From: Lachnospiraceae bacterium
Lineage (GTDB): Bacteria; Bacillota_A; Clostridia; Lachnospirales; Lachnospiraceae
Direction: 5' to 3'
Length of the DNA stretch: 27,867 nucleotides
Assembly (NCBI GenBank): GCA_018365895.1
Contig: JAGZJD010000030.1
Location: 1-27,867 of the forward strand
Shown: one piece after another, positions 1-7,559 of the stretch
How positions within the stretch are numbered: position 1 is the first letter of the stretch
Layout: each line of letters opens with the position of its first letter
Notes under the pieces: generated by a model
Databases searched by the model: none
What the model was told of the DNA's origin: nothing
The model's input: the letters and a program-made list of their open reading frames with translations, nothing else
Program-made: the position numbers and the translations under genes

Positions 1-340
1 TACGTTCTTTCATACGTGGGTCACGAGTTAAGAATCCAGCTTTCTTCAGAACTGGTCTGTATTCAGCGTCTGCCTGAAGTAATGCTCTTGAAATACCATG
101 ACGGATAGCACCAGCCTGTCCTGTGTATCCACCACCGCGTACGTTAACGATTACGTCAAATTTATCTGCTGTTTCTGTAGCAACTAATGGCTGACGAACG
201 ATAAGTTTTAATGTTTCTAATCCTAAATATTCGTCAATGCTTCTTTTATTAATTGTGATATTTACTGTTCCAGGTACTAAATATACTCTTGCGATTGATT
301 TTTTTCTTCTTCCTGTTCCGTAGAATTTTGCGTTAGCCAC
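1..340 (-). CDS. rpsI: 30S ribosomal protein S9 (partial, 3' end outside window)
   Basis: Small-subunit ribosomal protein S9. The window holds the first 113 codons; S9 is usually about 130 residues, so only the basic C-terminal tail, which reaches the decoding region, is missing. The reading frame begins at a GTG (338-340) giving [20 protein letters not shown], preceded by a strong GAGGAGG site at about 349-355. Diagnostic S9 segments are [12 protein letters not shown] near the start and [21 protein letters not shown] in the middle. It lies 29 bases downstream of rplM on the same strand, the standard rplM-rpsI pair, and is probably transcribed only from the rplM promoter. Identification is secure. 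Confidence 0.97.
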   Translation of the reverse strand, partial: MANAKFYGTGRRKKSIARVYLVPGTVNITINKRSIDEYLGLETLKLIVRQPLVATETADKFDVIVNVRGGGYTGQAGAIRHGISRALLQADAEYRPVLKKAGFLTRDPRMKER

Positions 341-369
341 TGTAATTTCCTCCTCTCAAACTTACCTGA

Positions 370-798
370 TTAAAATGTTAAAACTTCTGGTTTCTGTGCC
401 TGATGAGCGTGCTCTGCTCCAGCGTAAACATGAAGTTTTTTGATCATTGCTCTTCCTAAAGGTCCTTTTGGGAGCATTCCTTTTACAGCAAGTTCGATAA
501 CTTTCTCTGGTTTCTTAGCCATCATCTCTTTTAATGTAGTCTCTTTCATTCCGCCTACATACTCAGAGTGATTGTAGTAAATCTTCTGATCTAATTTCTT
601 ACCTGTTACAGCGATTTTTTCAGCGTTAACAACGATTACATAATCACCTGTATCAACGTGTGGTGTATATTCTGGTTTATTTTTTCCTCTTAAAACTTTT
701 GCTACTTCAGAAGCAAGACGTCCTAATGTCTGGCCTTCTGCATCAACTACATACCATTTTCTTTCAATTTTGTCTGGATTAGCCATGTAAGTTTTCAT
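370..798 (-). CDS. rplM: 50S ribosomal protein L13
   Basis: Large-subunit ribosomal protein L13, an early assembly protein that binds 23S rRNA. The 142-residue length is normal for the family. Recognisable segments are [16 protein letters not shown] near the N terminus, [16 protein letters not shown] at about 47-62, and [21 protein letters not shown] towards the C terminus. The ATG at 798 has a full AGGAGG 6-7 bases upstream. It is the first gene of the rplM-rpsI operon, with its own near-consensus promoter and a leader of about 110 bases that can fold. In many Firmicutes truA immediately precedes rplM; here truA ends 6.7 kb away with unrelated genes between. Confidence 0.97.
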   Translation of the reverse strand: MKTYMANPDKIERKWYVVDAEGQTLGRLASEVAKVLRGKNKPEYTPHVDTGDYVIVVNAEKIAVTGKKLDQKIYYNHSEYVGGMKETTLKEMMAKKPEKVIELAVKGMLPKGPLGRAMIKKLHVYAGAEHAHQAQKPEVLTF

Positions 799-908
799 TG
801 GTTGACCTCCTGATATTAATTATCTACTTTTACTATTATAAATGTGATTTATTATGAAAGCAGCTTACTCCGGGGCTTTGGTGTAAACCGTTTCTTCTCA
901 TGTCATAC
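799..908 (-). promoter_or_regulatory. rplM 5' leader with hairpin (candidate L13 autoregulatory leader)
   Basis: The transcribed leader between the predicted start site (about 908) and the rplM ATG is roughly 110 bases. It contains an 8-bp stem whose arms are at 883-890 and 861-868 (CGGTTTAC with GTAAGCTG on the transcript, including G-U pairs), closing a 14-base loop. L13 leaders that bind their own product are known upstream of rplM in Firmicutes. Assigning this one to that class is inference from position and hairpin; I could not compare it with the Rfam model. Confidence 0.5.
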
Positions 909-914
909 TTCCTT

Positions 915-943
915 AGTATATTATCTTTCTCTATTTATGTCAA
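915..943 (-). promoter_or_regulatory. Sigma-A promoter of rplM-rpsI
   Basis: On the minus strand TTGACA (938-943) is followed by exactly 17 bases and TATACT (915-920). This is a consensus -35 and a 5/6 -10, fitting a highly expressed ribosomal protein operon. It faces away from the GH13 gene. Confidence 0.85.
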
Positions 944-1260
944 CCATTTTCTTAATTTTTACCCACTAAAATTCTACTAAATTTTCCTCTGAAAATTCTT
1001 AAAAACTAGGCAATAAATGCCACCTCACGTTCTTTTTATTTCGGTATCTGACAGTGCTGATAAAACCTCCTGTTAGATATTCATCTACTATACATATCAT
1101 GCAGAACATTTAGATTTTCTAGTGTAATCTTCCAAAATTTCCCGCCTTTTCTCTTCCTCTCCATGTTATAATACAGACATACGGTATATATGACTATATA
1201 TTTCCTATGATTTTGATTTTAAGAATAACATCAAAATACAATTTTAAAGGAGAACCAATT
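944..1260 (+). promoter_or_regulatory. Intergenic region with extended -10 promoter for the GH13 gene
   Basis: About 300 bases without a gene lie between the rplM promoter and the GH13 start. The only clear signal is TGTTATAAT at 1164-1172, an extended -10 (TGnTATAAT), with no good -35 at 17 bases. That pattern fits a plus-strand promoter about 90 bases before the GH13 start. The ribosome binding site AAAGGAG follows at about 1245-1251. I see no operator palindrome and no RNA structure of note. Confidence 0.5.
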
Positions 1261-2568
1261 ATGTGGGCTTATCATAGTATCTTTTATCAAATTTATCCAA
1301 TCGGATTTTGCGGCGCACCAACTTCCAACGATGGAATTACTGTATCGCGCATAAAAAAACTTGGCGCCTGGACCGATTACCTTGAATCTCTCGGCGTCAA
1401 TGCCGTCCTTTTGAATCCCGTATTTGAATCGGATCATCACGGATACGACACAAGAGATTTCCTGAAAATAGACTGTCGTCTCGGTACAAACGAGGATTTC
1501 CGAAATGTCTGTGAAACACTTCACGCACATGGAATCCGAATCGTTCTGGATGGCGTTTTTAACCACGTGGGACGAGGCTTCTGGGCATTTCAGGACGTAC
1601 TGGAAAAGAAATGGGAATCTCCGTACAAAGACTGGTTTTATATCCATTTTGACGGTAACAGCTGTTACAATGATGGTTTCTGGTACGAGGGCTGGGAAGG
1701 ACATTTTGAACTGGTCAAGCTTAATCCACAGAACCCTGCCGTTACAGATTATCTATTAGACTGTGTTAAAAACTGGATAGAAATGTTCGACATTGATGGT
1801 CTGCGCCTGGATGTCGCTTATAGCCTTGATCGAAATTTTATGAAACGCCTCTGCTCTTTTACAAAAGAATTAAAATCAGATTTTGCTCTTATCGGTGAAG
1901 TTTTATTTGGAGATTATAATCTAATTGTCAATGATGAAATGCTCCATAGCTGCACCAACTATGAATGTTATAAAGGGCTGTACTCCAGTTTTAATGATAT
2001 GAATCTCTTCGAAATTGCTCATTCTTTAAACCGTCAGTTCGGCCCGGAGCAGTGGTGTATTTATCGCGGCAAACATTTAATGACTTTTGCAGATAACCAT
2101 GATGTAACAAGACTTGCCAGCATTTTGAAGAATCCGGCACATTTGCCGCTTGTCTATGGCATACTCTTCGGAATGCCGGGAATTCCATGTATTTATTATG
2201 GAAGCGAGTGGGGTGAAGAAGGTATGAAAGCTCCTGACAACGATTTCGCTCTCCGCCCTTGTTTTGATGCGCCAAAGCCAAATTCGCTGACGGAATTTCT
2301 GAAGAATCTGACTCATATTCGTCAGGACAGTGATGCTCTCTGCAACGGTTCCTATCGGAATATTATCATCCAGAATCATCAGCTCATCTTCGAGCGAACG
2401 ACAGATCACGAACGCATTTTCGTAGCTTTGAATGCTTCTGAAACTCCTTTTACGGCATACCATCAGGAGCTAAACGGCACTGTAGTAGATCTGATTACAG
2501 ATAAAGAAATAGCAATGAATGGAAGTCTGGAACTTCCTGGATATTCCGTGCAGTATTTAAAATTTTAG
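1261..2568 (+). CDS. GH13 alpha-amylase family glycosidase (cytoplasmic, cyclomaltodextrinase-like)
   Basis: Glycoside hydrolase of family GH13, probably acting on maltodextrins inside the cell. All four family regions are present in the 435-residue product: DGVFNH at 97-102, GLRLDVAYS at 180-188 with nucleophile D184, acid/base E213 in LIGEVLFG, and DNHD at 278-281 with the third aspartate D281. There is no signal peptide, N-terminal starch-binding domain or long C-terminal barrel extension, so it is a compact form. The start at 1261 is chosen over a longer frame because AAAGGAGAA stands 7 bases before it and the fold begins at once with WAYHSIFYQIYPIGF. It is a single-gene plus-strand unit ended by a hairpin at 2576-2617. 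Exact specificity (maltose-forming, isomaltose or cyclodextrin) cannot be read from the sequence. Confidence 0.9.
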   Translation: MWAYHSIFYQIYPIGFCGAPTSNDGITVSRIKKLGAWTDYLESLGVNAVLLNPVFESDHHGYDTRDFLKIDCRLGTNEDFRNVCETLHAHGIRIVLDGVFNHVGRGFWAFQDVLEKKWESPYKDWFYIHFDGNSCYNDGFWYEGWEGHFELVKLNPQNPAVTDYLLDCVKNWIEMFDIDGLRLDVAYSLDRNFMKRLCSFTKELKSDFALIGEVLFGDYNLIVNDEMLHSCTNYECYKGLYSSFNDMNLFEIAHSLNRQFGPEQWCIYRGKHLMTFADNHDVTRLASILKNPAHLPLVYGILFGMPGIPCIYYGSEWGEEGMKAPDNDFALRPCFDAPKPNSLTEFLKNLTHIRQDSDALCNGSYRNIIIQNHQLIFERTTDHERIFVALNASETPFTAYHQELNGTVVDLITDKEIAMNGSLELPGYSVQYLKF

Positions 2569-2617
2569 AAAAAAAGCTGCTGCAAAATGTTTTTTCAAGT
2601 TCTCATTTTGCAGCAGC
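2569..2617. terminator. Bidirectional intrinsic terminator
   Basis: A perfect 14-bp stem pairs GCTGCTGCAAAATG (2576-2589) with CATTTTGCAGCAGC (2604-2617). Read on the minus strand it is followed at once by seven T residues (2569-2575), a strong terminator for the tyrS-side genes. On the plus strand the tail is CTTTATGGTCTTTT, weaker but probably enough for the GH13 gene. Confidence 0.88.
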
Positions 2618-2641
2618 CTTTATGGTCTTTTCTATGTATTC

Positions 2642-2965
2642 TTAATTTTGATGAAATCCGCCCATCACAATACTATATGTCCACGCAAATATAAAATATG
2701 CATATAACACAGCAACTCCACATGCCGGATACAGTACGATATGTATCGTCGGAAATGGAACATGTTTTCTTTTTACCTGATAAATATCATAAACAATATT
2801 GGCAAGCATCAATAGTAGCTGACAGCGAAACAGTATCCTTATCATCTCCATAATCAAATGATTCTCATCCGGAAATGTCTGTCCATAAAACTGAATCCAC
2901 AGTCCGATAAATAACAATAAAACTGCTAAAATACAATTTATCAGCATCAATTTATTTAGTTTCAC
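2642..2965 (-). CDS. Small membrane protein of unknown function
   Basis: I do not recognise a family. The product of about 107 residues has three hydrophobic segments, at roughly 6-24, 42-60 and 75-98, with a basic KRKH stretch between the second and third. That suggests a three-helix inner-membrane protein without a cleaved signal. A frame three codons longer (GTG at 2972-2974) is open, but the AAAGGA site lies almost on top of it; the second GTG (2963-2965) is about 10 bases from that site and is preferred, though neither is ideal. It follows the HD/flavin-reductase gene by about 45 bases on the same strand and is the last gene before the 2576-2617 terminator, so it is probably co-transcribed with it. 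Confidence 0.6.
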   Translation of the reverse strand: MKLNKLMLINCILAVLLLFIGLWIQFYGQTFPDENHLIMEMIRILFRCQLLLMLANIVYDIYQVKRKHVPFPTIHIVLYPACGVAVLYAYFIFAWTYSIVMGGFHQN

Positions 2966-3010
2966 TTGAACCACATCCTTTGCGTGAAGCTCTTTTATCG
3001 CCTCTTCCTC

Positions 3011-4108
3011 TTATTTCTTCACAAGCACCTTTGTGATCTCCGCAATATACATTGTATGGTAATCTTTCTGCGGATAGCAATTCTCATCTGCATCTTTGTC
3101 GATGAATTTCTCAGAACGAATCTCATCTGCATACAGTTTGCGGCAGACAAACACTAACTCCGCCTCTTCAAATGCAGTTGTTCCATCCACATAATATGGT
3201 GTTAATCCTGCTTCTTTGATCTTATTCCTGTCTTTTCCGGAAACTTTTCCACAGAGAGTAAGCGCTTCCCGACAGTTATCCCCAAAAAAGCTTAATGTAA
3301 ACACATCCTGTGCATCTACAAACTCTTTCGTGTAACGCTGTGGACGAATATAAGCTGTCACAACATTTTTGCCCCAGAGAACTCCAACACCGCCCCAGCT
3401 CGCTGTCATTGTGTTGTGTTTTTCTTCATTTCCTGCTGTGATTAACATCCATTCTTTTCCGATCTTTGTAAATGGATTCATCTGTAACTCTTCAATTGAT
3501 ACTTCCTGAAATGACATTGTTTTTTCTCCTTTCATAATCCCGAGAACCTCATACAGGTTCTTTCCCATCTTCTTTTCAAAATAGTCGCGAAGCTCATAGC
3601 ATCGTTTTCGTTTCTCTTCCGGATAACTTCCATATCGCTTTGTAATATCTGCGATCCGCTTCTCCATCGCCACAGGCCCCTCCGGCAGCGCCAGCGCGTC
3701 ACAGAGCTGGATAAGCAGATCGTAATCATCATATTCAACGGATGTTAGATATGCTTCTACTTCTTCTGCATCTTCCAGAGAAACATCTATATTTCCAATG
3801 TATGTGTGAATTCCCTTAATCTGAAAGGAATGTGTCATGCAAATTCTTGCCGCCTCATCCCATCCATGCTCCATCATGCATCGATAACCGTCAATGATAT
3901 GCTTAAAATGTGTTCCAACAGTAATTCTCCGGCCGATATCGTGAAATAATCCTACAATATAAGCTTTTTCCGCATCCATTCCTTCACAGTGTTCTGCAAT
4001 CCGTTCTGCACACCACGCTGCAACCCGACAATGGTCTCCCCACGGTCCCGGGTGGATTTCCTCGGATTCACGGACAAACTGCTCTGCTTCTTCTCTTGTC
4101 GGCAGCAT
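3011..4108 (-). CDS. HD-domain phosphohydrolase fused in frame to flavin reductase-like domain
   Basis: Residues 1 to about 190 form an HD-superfamily metal phosphohydrolase (H26 in GDHCRVA, H56-D57 in GLFHDIGR). Residues 198-365 form a flavin reductase-like, FMN-binding split-barrel domain (MNPFTKIGKEWMLITAG, NTMTASWGGVGVLWGKN, VYIRP-like AYIRPQRYTKEF, FTLSFF). In families I know these are separate proteins of about 190 and 167 residues. Here one frame runs through both with no stop. At the junction the codons for IMKGEKTM contain AAAGGAGAA (3524-3532) six bases before ATG 3515-3517, a complete internal start. The cell may therefore make both a fusion and a free flavin reductase. The start at 4108 is used because an AAAGGGTG site lies 8 bases upstream; an earlier TTG lacks one. 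tyrS ends 55 bases upstream with no obvious terminator between. Confidence 0.8.
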   Translation of the reverse strand: MLPTREEAEQFVRESEEIHPGPWGDHCRVAAWCAERIAEHCEGMDAEKAYIVGLFHDIGRRITVGTHFKHIIDGYRCMMEHGWDEAARICMTHSFQIKGIHTYIGNIDVSLEDAEEVEAYLTSVEYDDYDLLIQLCDALALPEGPVAMEKRIADITKRYGSYPEEKRKRCYELRDYFEKKMGKNLYEVLGIMKGEKTMSFQEVSIEELQMNPFTKIGKEWMLITAGNEEKHNTMTASWGGVGVLWGKNVVTAYIRPQRYTKEFVDAQDVFTLSFFGDNCREALTLCGKVSGKDRNKIKEAGLTPYYVDGTTAFEEAELVFVCRKLYADEIRSEKFIDKDADENCYPQKDYHTMYIAEITKVLVKK

Positions 4109-4163
4109 ATCATCACACCCTTTCACATTCAGCAAACACAAAAAACTGTTTCAGATAAATCTA

Positions 4164-5384
4164 TTATTTCAACACAATCTTCCGGAAATTTTTCTTACCG
4201 CGCTTTAAGATAAAATCTTCTGCAAAGGCATCTTTTCCAAATGCAGCGCGAATATCTGTTACTTTCTCGCCATTTACAGATGCGCCACCCTGTTCTACTG
4301 CACGTCTTCCTTCTGATTTACTCGGAACAAGTCCGCTCTTCTGAAGTAATGTGATAATATCGATAGAGCCGTCTGTAAAATCTTCTTCGCTAAGTTCAGC
4401 TGTTGGCATGTTAGCTGCATTTCCGGCGCTGAATAATGCTCTTGCGCTTTCCTGTGCTTTTGCTGCCTCTTCTTCGCCGTGAACCAGTTTTGTAAGCTCA
4501 AATGCAAGAATTTCTTTCGCTTTATTTAACTGGCTTCCTTCCCATTTATCCATCTCATCGATTTCTTCAAGCGGAAGGAATGTTAGCATACGGATACATT
4601 TCAGAACGTCTGCATCTGCCACATTTCTCCAGTACTGGTAGAATTCAAACGGAGATGTTTTGTTCGGATCAAGCCAAACTGCACCAGACTGTGTTTTACC
4701 CATTTTCTTTCCTTCTGAATTCAGAAGCAGTGTAATTGTCATTGCACATGCATTTTTACCAAGTTTACGACGAATGAGTTCTGTTCCGCCAAGCATATTG
4801 CTCCACTGATCGTCTCCTCCGAACTGCAGATTACATCCGTATTTCTGGAATAATGCGTAGAAATCATAGCTCTGCATGATCATGTAGTTGAATTCCAGGA
4901 AGCTTAATCCTCTTTCCATACGCTGTTTGTAGCACTCTGCTGTCAGCATACGATTTACTGAGAAATGCGGTCCAACTTCACGGAGCAGATCAATATAATT
5001 CAGATCCAAAAGCCAGTCTGCATTATTCACCATCAGTGCTTTTCCTTCAGAAAAATCAATAAATTTGCTCATCTGTTCTTTGAAGCAATCACAGTTATGC
5101 TGGATTTGCTCTGGCGTCATCATAGAACGCATATCTGTTCTTCCGGATGGGTCTCCGATGTATCCTGTTCCTCCGCCGATAAGAGCAATCGGTTTATTTC
5201 CGGCCATCTGCAGACGTTTCATAAGACAAAGCGCCATAAAATGTCCTACATGAAGGCTATCTGCCGTTGGGTCAAACCCAATGTAAAATGTTGCCTTTCC
5301 ATTATTAATCAGTTCTCTGATTTCTTCTTCATCTGTTACCTGCGCGATCAGACCGCGGGCCTGAAGTTCTTCATAAATCTTCAT
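4164..5384 (-). CDS. tyrS: Tyrosyl-tRNA synthetase
   Basis: Charges tRNA-Tyr with tyrosine using ATP in the cytoplasm. The 406-residue length matches bacterial TyrRS. The class I signature appears as HVGH at 45-48 after [12 protein letters not shown], and the second signature as KKMGKT at 226-231. Tyrosine-pocket segments [11 protein letters not shown] (about 187-197) are intact. A C-terminal S4 RNA-binding domain covers about 340-406 ([21 protein letters not shown]). It is the third gene of the T-box-controlled unit, 21 bases after the kinase, with an AAGGAAGG site before its ATG. The leader's TAC specifier fits regulation by uncharged tRNA-Tyr. Confidence 0.97.
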   Translation of the reverse strand: MKIYEELQARGLIAQVTDEEEIRELINNGKATFYIGFDPTADSLHVGHFMALCLMKRLQMAGNKPIALIGGGTGYIGDPSGRTDMRSMMTPEQIQHNCDCFKEQMSKFIDFSEGKALMVNNADWLLDLNYIDLLREVGPHFSVNRMLTAECYKQRMERGLSFLEFNYMIMQSYDFYALFQKYGCNLQFGGDDQWSNMLGGTELIRRKLGKNACAMTITLLLNSEGKKMGKTQSGAVWLDPNKTSPFEFYQYWRNVADADVLKCIRMLTFLPLEEIDEMDKWEGSQLNKAKEILAFELTKLVHGEEEAAKAQESARALFSAGNAANMPTAELSEEDFTDGSIDIITLLQKSGLVPSKSEGRRAVEQGGASVNGEKVTDIRAAFGKDAFAEDFILKRGKKNFRKIVLK

Positions 5385-5405
5385 TTTTCTTTTCCTTCCT
5401 TATTC

Positions 5406-5927
5406 TTATTTCATTTCAGAACGCACCGATGCAAGAAAACGATCGCATTCTTTCTGATTTCTTAAAATAATGATGTTCGTATCTTTCTGTTCTGCAATAT
5501 AGCGATAATAATTGTCACGTCTCTCTCTATTGAAATTCCAGATACGCTTTAGAAATCCCGGATCAAACTTCTCCGGACATCCGGGATTCATATCCGGACG
5601 CGGTTTCCCATAATTTTTTATTACTCGCTTCAACACGCGAAAAATACAAAACCACAACGGATAGTCAAGATAGATTACCGTATCACAGGCATCCATCCTG
5701 CGTTTTAACGTACGCGGAAAATTCCCGTCCATGATCCACTTGTCTTTTGCAAGTTCCTGCTCTACAAGACTGTCAAACTCTTCATTAGAAGCTCTGATCC
5801 ACCCTTCTTTCCAGGAAAGTTTATCCAAATGTACGACGGGAATATCCCACCAGGCACTCAGCTGCCTTGCGACGGTTGATTTACCGCTTCCGCTTGCTCC
5901 GATAATAATAATCTTTTCAGGCTTCAC
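5406..5927 (-). CDS. P-loop kinase, FlaR/topology-modulation-protein-like
   Basis: A 173-residue adenylate-kinase-like P-loop NTPase. Walker A is GASGSGKST at 10-18. Later segments (WIMDGNFPRTLKRRMDACDTVIYLDYPLWFCIFRVLKR, in part, then GKPRPDMNPGCPEKFDPGFLKRIWNF in part) are typical of small proteins annotated as topology modulation protein FlaR or AAA family ATPase. The true substrate is unknown. The frame is open back to an ATG at 6002, but I choose the GTG at 5925-5927: GGAGGAGGT stands 7 bases upstream, and the product then begins with the beta strand before the P-loop. That start overlaps the Nudix stop by 11 bases, suggesting translational coupling. It shares the Tyr T-box leader with the Nudix gene and tyrS. 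Confidence 0.85.
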   Translation of the reverse strand: MKPEKIIIIGASGSGKSTVARQLSAWWDIPVVHLDKLSWKEGWIRASNEEFDSLVEQELAKDKWIMDGNFPRTLKRRMDACDTVIYLDYPLWFCIFRVLKRVIKNYGKPRPDMNPGCPEKFDPGFLKRIWNFNRERRDNYYRYIAEQKDTNIIILRNQKECDRFLASVRSEMK

Positions 5928-6489
5928 AACAGGCACCTCCTCCGGCAGCAAGGGAAATTCTATCCGCTTGTTCTTTCTGCTCACCGAGTACCCATGTTTC
6001 AAATCGTTTTCCGAGAGACTGGATTCTCCTGTAAATCGGTCCTGCGATCAGGCCATCTTTCCCCATACGGTGAAGTTCTTCAAGTGTTACCCATTTCGCA
6101 TCTACGGTTTCCATATCCTGAAGCACAATTTCTGAAATCTCCACATCCCGTTTCAGAAAATAAAAATCAATAATACAATACTCTTCTTTCTGAGTTTCCA
6201 GAAACTGAAGTTCTTCTTCCGCTGCACGGATTCCTGTCTCTTCAAATAATTCCCTTACAGCCCCTGCACGGCTTGTCTCCCCCGCCTGAATGCAGCCTCC
6301 GGTATTTTCCCAAAGATTCGGATATTTCTCTTTATCCGGATGTCTCAACGTCAGAAGAATCTCATGCTTGCTGTTTACTACACAGATTACAACAACAAGA
6401 TGATACTCTCCGTGTACCTTAGGCGCAAGACGGCTCTGCCTGCGGTTCAGGGGCCTTCTGTTTTCATCAAACAAATCCCATAATTCCAT
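5917..6489 (-). CDS. Nudix hydrolase
   Basis: Hydrolyses a nucleoside diphosphate linked to another group, with divalent metal; the substrate cannot be told. The Nudix box is complete at residues 65-87, pattern Gx5Ex7REUxEExGU (G65, E71, R79-E80, E83-E84, G86). Family position is supported by the N-terminal WDLFDENRRPL and PKVHGEYHLVVVICVVN, as seen in cytosolic Nudix proteins of the isopentenyl-diphosphate-isomerase-like or YfcD-like kind. The length of 190 residues is normal. ATG 6489 has AGGAG about 7 bases upstream. It is the first gene after the tyrosine T-box leader, and its last 11 bases overlap the kinase start; its C-terminal tail also encodes the kinase ribosome binding site. Confidence 0.9.
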   Translation of the reverse strand: MELWDLFDENRRPLNRRQSRLAPKVHGEYHLVVVICVVNSKHEILLTLRHPDKEKYPNLWENTGGCIQAGETSRAGAVRELFEETGIRAAEEELQFLETQKEEYCIIDFYFLKRDVEISEIVLQDMETVDAKWVTLEELHRMGKDGLIAGPIYRRIQSLGKRFETWVLGEQKEQADRISLAAGGGACCEA

Positions 6490-6570
6490 TTTATTTCTCC
6501 TACTTCAACTTACTTTTTATTGTGTAAAAGAAATCGCCAATTGATCTATCCGTACCACAAAATGTATAAC

Positions 6571-6903
6571 AAAAAACCCGCCCTCTCCATTTCGGAAAGG
6601 GCGGGAACATTCCCGCGGTACCACCTTTTCTTTCACAGACTGCTCGCACAGCCCGTCTCTATAAGTATCTGCCAATACTCTGATACGATAACGTGTATCA
6701 ACTCCGTCACATCCTACTTATGACTGCCTCATATCATTGACTGGTTTTCTGTCTGCTGATATTGACTGCAGCGGTTCGGTGTAAAGCTCCAAGATGTATT
6801 CACAATCTGTTTTCCATGCACCTCTCATCACCCGGTTACTTTCTGTATGCTTTTTCAGACTGCTACTTCTTCTTTTCATTGCCTGTCCTGATTATATTAT
6901 CTG
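6571..6903 (-). ncRNA. T-box riboswitch leader, tyrosine specifier
   Basis: The transcript carries the T-box core AAGGTGGTACCGCGG (its complement ends at 6613). After it comes a terminator stem CCCGCCCTTTCC/GGAGAGGGCGGG (6577-6605) with six T residues (6571-6576). The stem I specifier loop reads GAATACATC with TAC at 6796-6798, a tyrosine codon, and a typical stem I distal GATGAGAGGTGC lies upstream. Uncharged tRNA-Tyr should favour the antiterminator and so expression of the Nudix-kinase-tyrS unit. The family, the specifier and the downstream tyrS all agree. Confidence 0.95.
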
Positions 6904-6909
6904 ATTGAC

Positions 6910-6938
6910 ATAGTAGACTATCTGCCCGTGTTTGTCAA
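6910..6938 (-). promoter_or_regulatory. Promoter of the T-box leader
   Basis: Minus strand TTGACA (6933-6938), 17-base spacer, TACTAT (6910-6915). The start site would be near 6903, just upstream of the T-box stem I. It overlaps the end of the SIS remnant gene. Confidence 0.75.
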
Positions 6939-7331
6939 GGGCTTCTTTGCGTGAAGCGCCTCCAGCGTACTTCCGTGAAGTCCTTCTGTCCGGTTCTTAT
7001 TTTGAGCAACATATTTACTATAAATAATATCAATAAGTACAAGAATCGGAAACTGCGGCGAAATAACATTTCCGTAATTCAAATACTTAAGTGACGGTAC
7101 AACTGCTACCTCATCACAGAATTCTTCAAAAGCCTCTCTTTTCTGTGCAGTAATCAAAATCGTTCTCGCCCCTCTTTTTCTGGCCCCCTGAAGAAAATAC
7201 AGAATATCTTCTGTCTCTCCGCTAATCGAAATTCCAATTGCAAGGCATCCTTTATCCTGAAACACTGTCTGCATCTTCATCATGTCTCCGTCCGTAATAG
7301 AATCTATATCCACACCTGTAATTATTATCAA
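6918..7331 (-). pseudogene. SIS-domain remnant of an RpiR/MurR-type regulator (5'-truncated)
   Basis: About 137 codons encode most of a SIS (sugar isomerase) domain: CLAIGISISGETEDILYFL, GARTILIT and CDEVAVVPS match the C-terminal effector domain of RpiR-family sugar-phosphate regulators, followed by NYGNVISPQFPILVLIDIIY. RpiR proteins are about 250-290 residues with an N-terminal helix-turn-helix. Here the helix-turn-helix and the first SIS strand are missing, and tandem TAA stops lie just upstream in frame. The only start is a TTG without a good ribosome binding site. The upstream 150 bases are AT-rich and show no helix-turn-helix coding in any frame I examined. I read it as a decayed gene rather than a working stand-alone SIS protein. 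Confidence 0.65.
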
Positions 7332-7559
7332 TATATCTTTTTATTACCGAAAGTTCTTTCAGTGTTTTCGCCTTCTTCCTTTCTTTTTCACATATTTTTT
7401 ATTTTATTTTTATACAGATTTCACAATAAAATGCACGAAATTTCCAGGATTCTATTTCTTTACGGGAATTCTCCACAAAAAAAAGATACAACGAGCTGCT
7501 TCTCCACTGTATCTTTTCCATTTTGATTGAATGATAGTATTCAATTTTCTTCTTTTTTC
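7332..7559. other. AT-rich intergenic stretch
   Basis: Between the SIS remnant and truA there is only the truA terminator (7477-7518) and a short inverted repeat ATTGAA...TTCAAT (7526-7545). The rest, 7332-7476, is very AT-rich, and I see no gene, RNA or conserved site in it. It is probably the scar of the missing 5' part of the SIS gene. Confidence 0.4.
7477..7518 (-). terminator. Intrinsic terminator of the ecf-truA operon
   Basis: AAAAGATACA (complement of 7509-7518) pairs with TGTATCTTTT (complement of 7481-7490) and runs into eight T residues. It lies 42 bases after the truA stop on the same strand. Confidence 0.85.

Noticed and set aside
1231..1704. 157-codon open frame on the minus strand inside the GH13 gene
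   Set aside because: Antisense shadow of a clear GH13 coding region, with no ribosome binding site or protein-like composition.
5928..6002. Longer N terminus of the P-loop kinase from ATG 6002
   Set aside because: The added 25 residues are encoded inside the Nudix gene, have no family resemblance, and the strong GGAGGAGGT is placed for the GTG at 5927.
6520..6723. 67-codon plus-strand frame
   Set aside because: It covers the T-box terminator and antiterminator, whose RNA motifs fully explain the sequence.
7526..7545. ATTGAA...TTCAAT inverted repeat after truA
   Set aside because: Short and AT-rich, next to a better terminator; probably chance.
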